IMG/VR virus record: IMGVR_UViG_3300021379_001276
Coordinates: 1 to 22,719 of that record
Reading direction: 5' to 3' (one strand)
Origin: a virus
DNA: 22,719 nucleotides
Part shown: piece after piece, positions 21,357 to 22,719 of the stretch
Layout of the letters: each line of letters starts with the position of its first letter
Position numbering within the stretch: the stretch's first letter is position 1
Position numbers and translations under genes: made by a program
The notes under the pieces: generated by a model
The model's database searches: none
What the model saw: the letters and a program-made list of their open reading frames with translations, nothing else
Told to the model about the DNA's origin: nothing

Positions 21357-22719
21357 ATGCTAAATCCATTTTTTACTCAAGGGACAAAGGGCGAACAAAA
21401 TCTTGTTCAGGATTTAATCAACGAACAACTTAGAATGTATGGAGTAGATATTTTTTATCTACCAAGAAAATATCTAACTGAAAATACAATTATTAGAGAA
21501 GTTGTTCAGTCAAAGTTTGACATGGCACTTCCTCTTGAGGCATATGTTAATAATTACGATCAATATGAGGGTGCTGGTGTTCTTTTATCAAAATTTGGTG
21601 TCGAAGCAAAAGAAGAAATAAGACTTACAATATCAAGAGAAAGGTTTGAAAATTACATTACACCATTAATTGAGGACCAATCAAATATAAAACTATCAAC
21701 CCGACCAAAAGGTGGAGATTTGATTTGGTTTCCTCTTGATGATAGAATTTATGAAATAAAAGATGTTGAAAGAGCAAAACCATATTATCAACTTCAAGGT
21801 CTTTATGTTTATGAACTCTACTGCGAACTATTTCGTATTGAAGACGAAGTTATTTCAACAGGAGTTAATGATATTGATAATAATCTTATTGGAAATGATT
21901 CTGATGGAGTTACTTCTGATGGATTGAACACCGTTCAAGGACCAACACAAACTCTTACTCTAGTCAGTGCTGGTGTAACTGCAACTGCAACGGCTGCTAT
22001 TTTTGATGGTGGTATTAGACTATTCACAGTAACAAACAGAGGAGGAGGATATAGTGTAACTCCAACTGTTGGAGTTACTTCAGCACCATCTGGAGGAACC
22101 ACTGGGGTTGGTATTGCTACAATGATTAGTGGTATCAATGTGTGCAATCTTAATGTAAATACAAATTTAAAATCTGTTCAAGGAGTAAAAATTGCAAACT
22201 CTGGTGCAGGATATACAGTTGCTCCTGGAGTTAGATTTAGTGTTCCATCAAATCAAAGTGGAACTGGAGCAGCTGCAACTTCAACTATTGGTGATGGTGT
22301 AGTTGGCATTATTACAGTTACTTCTGGTGGTGGAGGATATACTAATGCACCATCAATTACCTTTACTAATGAGATATTTGAGACTGGTGTCACAACAGCA
22401 TCAGCTATTGGGTATCCAATCGTCAGTTCTGCTGGTACAATTTCGGCAATTTATCTCACAAATGCTGGTCTTGGATATTCAGTTGCTCCAACAATCGTTG
22501 TTGGTGATCCAGAGAGTTCTGGTACGGGAACATTCCAGTTTAATGAAATTGTAACAGGATCTTCTAGCGGAACTACTGCAAGAGTTAGGGTTTGGAATTC
22601 TGAAGACAGTGTTCTTGAAGTTGGTACGATTTCTGGAAACTTTGTAGTTGGAGAGAATATAGTTGGTTCTGATTCTGGAGCATCTTATGCATTACGTGTA
22701 GCAGATACTAATCCAATTA
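21357..22719 (+). CDS. gp14: Neck protein gp14 with C-terminal repeat extension (3' end missing)
   Basis: The frame starts at ATG 21357, 4 bases after gp13, with TAGG about 8 bases upstream, and stays open to the window edge for 454 codons. Residues 1 to about 165 match T4 gp14: MYGVDIFYLPRKY (27-39; T4 MRGVECYYVPREY), YEGAG (70-74), FGVEAKEE, GDLIWFPLDD (120-129; T4 GDLIYFPMDN) and PYYQLQG (142-148). T4 gp14 has 256 residues in total, so this one is already almost twice as long. The extra part carries Gly-x-Gly-Tyr units at 229-232, 283-286, 325-328 and 371-374, then two G-x-x-SG-x-A units, as in the baseplate genes upstream. Whether typical gp14 sequence resumes afterwards cannot be seen. 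The neck core should act at the head-tail junction. Confidence 0.95.
   Translation, partial: MLNPFFTQGTKGEQNLVQDLINEQLRMYGVDIFYLPRKYLTENTIIREVVQSKFDMALPLEAYVNNYDQYEGAGVLLSKFGVEAKEEIRLTISRERFENYITPLIEDQSNIKLSTRPKGGDLIWFPLDDRIYEIKDVERAKPYYQLQGLYVYELYCELFRIEDEVISTGVNDIDNNLIGNDSDGVTSDGLNTVQGPTQTLTLVSAGVTATATAAIFDGGIRLFTVTNRGGGYSVTPTVGVTSAPSGGTTGVGIATMISGINVCNLNVNTNLKSVQGVKIANSGAGYTVAPGVRFSVPSNQSGTGAAATSTIGDGVVGIITVTSGGGGYTNAPSITFTNEIFETGVTTASAIGYPIVSSAGTISAIYLTNAGLGYSVAPTIVVGDPESSGTGTFQFNEIVTGSSSGTTARVRVWNSEDSVLEVGTISGNFVVGENIVGSDSGASYALRVADTNPI
22020..22515 (+). repeat. Four tandem Gly-x-Gly-Tyr units in gp14
   Basis: Four units spaced 54, 42 and 46 residues apart: TNRGGGYSVTPTV, ANSGAGYTVAPGV, TSGGGGYTNAPSI and TNAGLGYSVAPTI. 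Each is a strand, then G-x-G-Y, two or three residues and an (A/T)-P followed by a second strand. The similarity is clearer at the protein than at the DNA level, so the repeats are not recent identical duplications. Confidence 0.8.

Noticed and set aside
1-22719. tRNA genes, CRISPR arrays, insertion sequences or attachment sites
   Set aside because: Coding sequence fills the window apart from gaps of 28 bases or less; no cloverleaf, spaced direct repeats, transposase or integrase was seen.

Overview
The window is a late, virion-structure segment of a T4-like (Straboviridae-type) myovirus of the marine cyanophage/pelagiphage kind. Neck proteins gp13 and gp14 and baseplate wedge protein gp8 are recognisable by residue motifs shared with phage T4. 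The DNA is strongly AT-rich, all genes lie on the + strand, and they are packed with gaps of 1 to 28 bases or short overlaps. The huge proteins rich in Gly, Ser, Thr and Val, and the DUF4815-type protein, are typical of T4-like phages of marine Synechococcus, Prochlorococcus and SAR11. The exact host cannot be read from this segment. It has no tRNA, host-like metabolic gene, integrase, transposon or CRISPR array.

Layout: (1) bases 3-10559, the 3' part (over 3,500 codons) of a giant structural gene in the position of T4 gene 7, with a degenerate YHYH domain and many internal repeats; (2) 10588-12141, gp8 baseplate wedge; (3) 12148-19704, a 2518-residue DUF4815-type virion protein occupying the place of T4 genes 9 to 12 and wac; (4) 19706-20481, three small overlapping genes: a coiled-coil protein, a small helical protein and a small beta-rich protein that is probably structural; (5) 20507-21352, gp13 neck protein; (6) 21357 to the window end, gp14 neck protein, open at the edge and carrying an unexpected C-terminal array of repeats. 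There is no stretch over 300 bases without a gene; the largest gaps are 28 and 25 bases, and each holds a late-promoter-like AT motif.

The order gp7 position, gp8, large fibre/baseplate protein, gp13, gp14 follows the T4 late gene order, so the products probably assemble the baseplate wedge, its peripheral fibres, and the head-tail neck. The most notable pattern is that the same small sequence modules recur across four adjacent genes with otherwise unrelated cores: Gly-x-Gly-Tyr units, GE-x-G-x-SG-x-A units, IK-V-D-E...RG units and Val-Gly-x-Gly-Thr signatures. This suggests modular spread of surface domains among neighbouring virion genes. I saw no evidence of a new enzymatic or defence system here.
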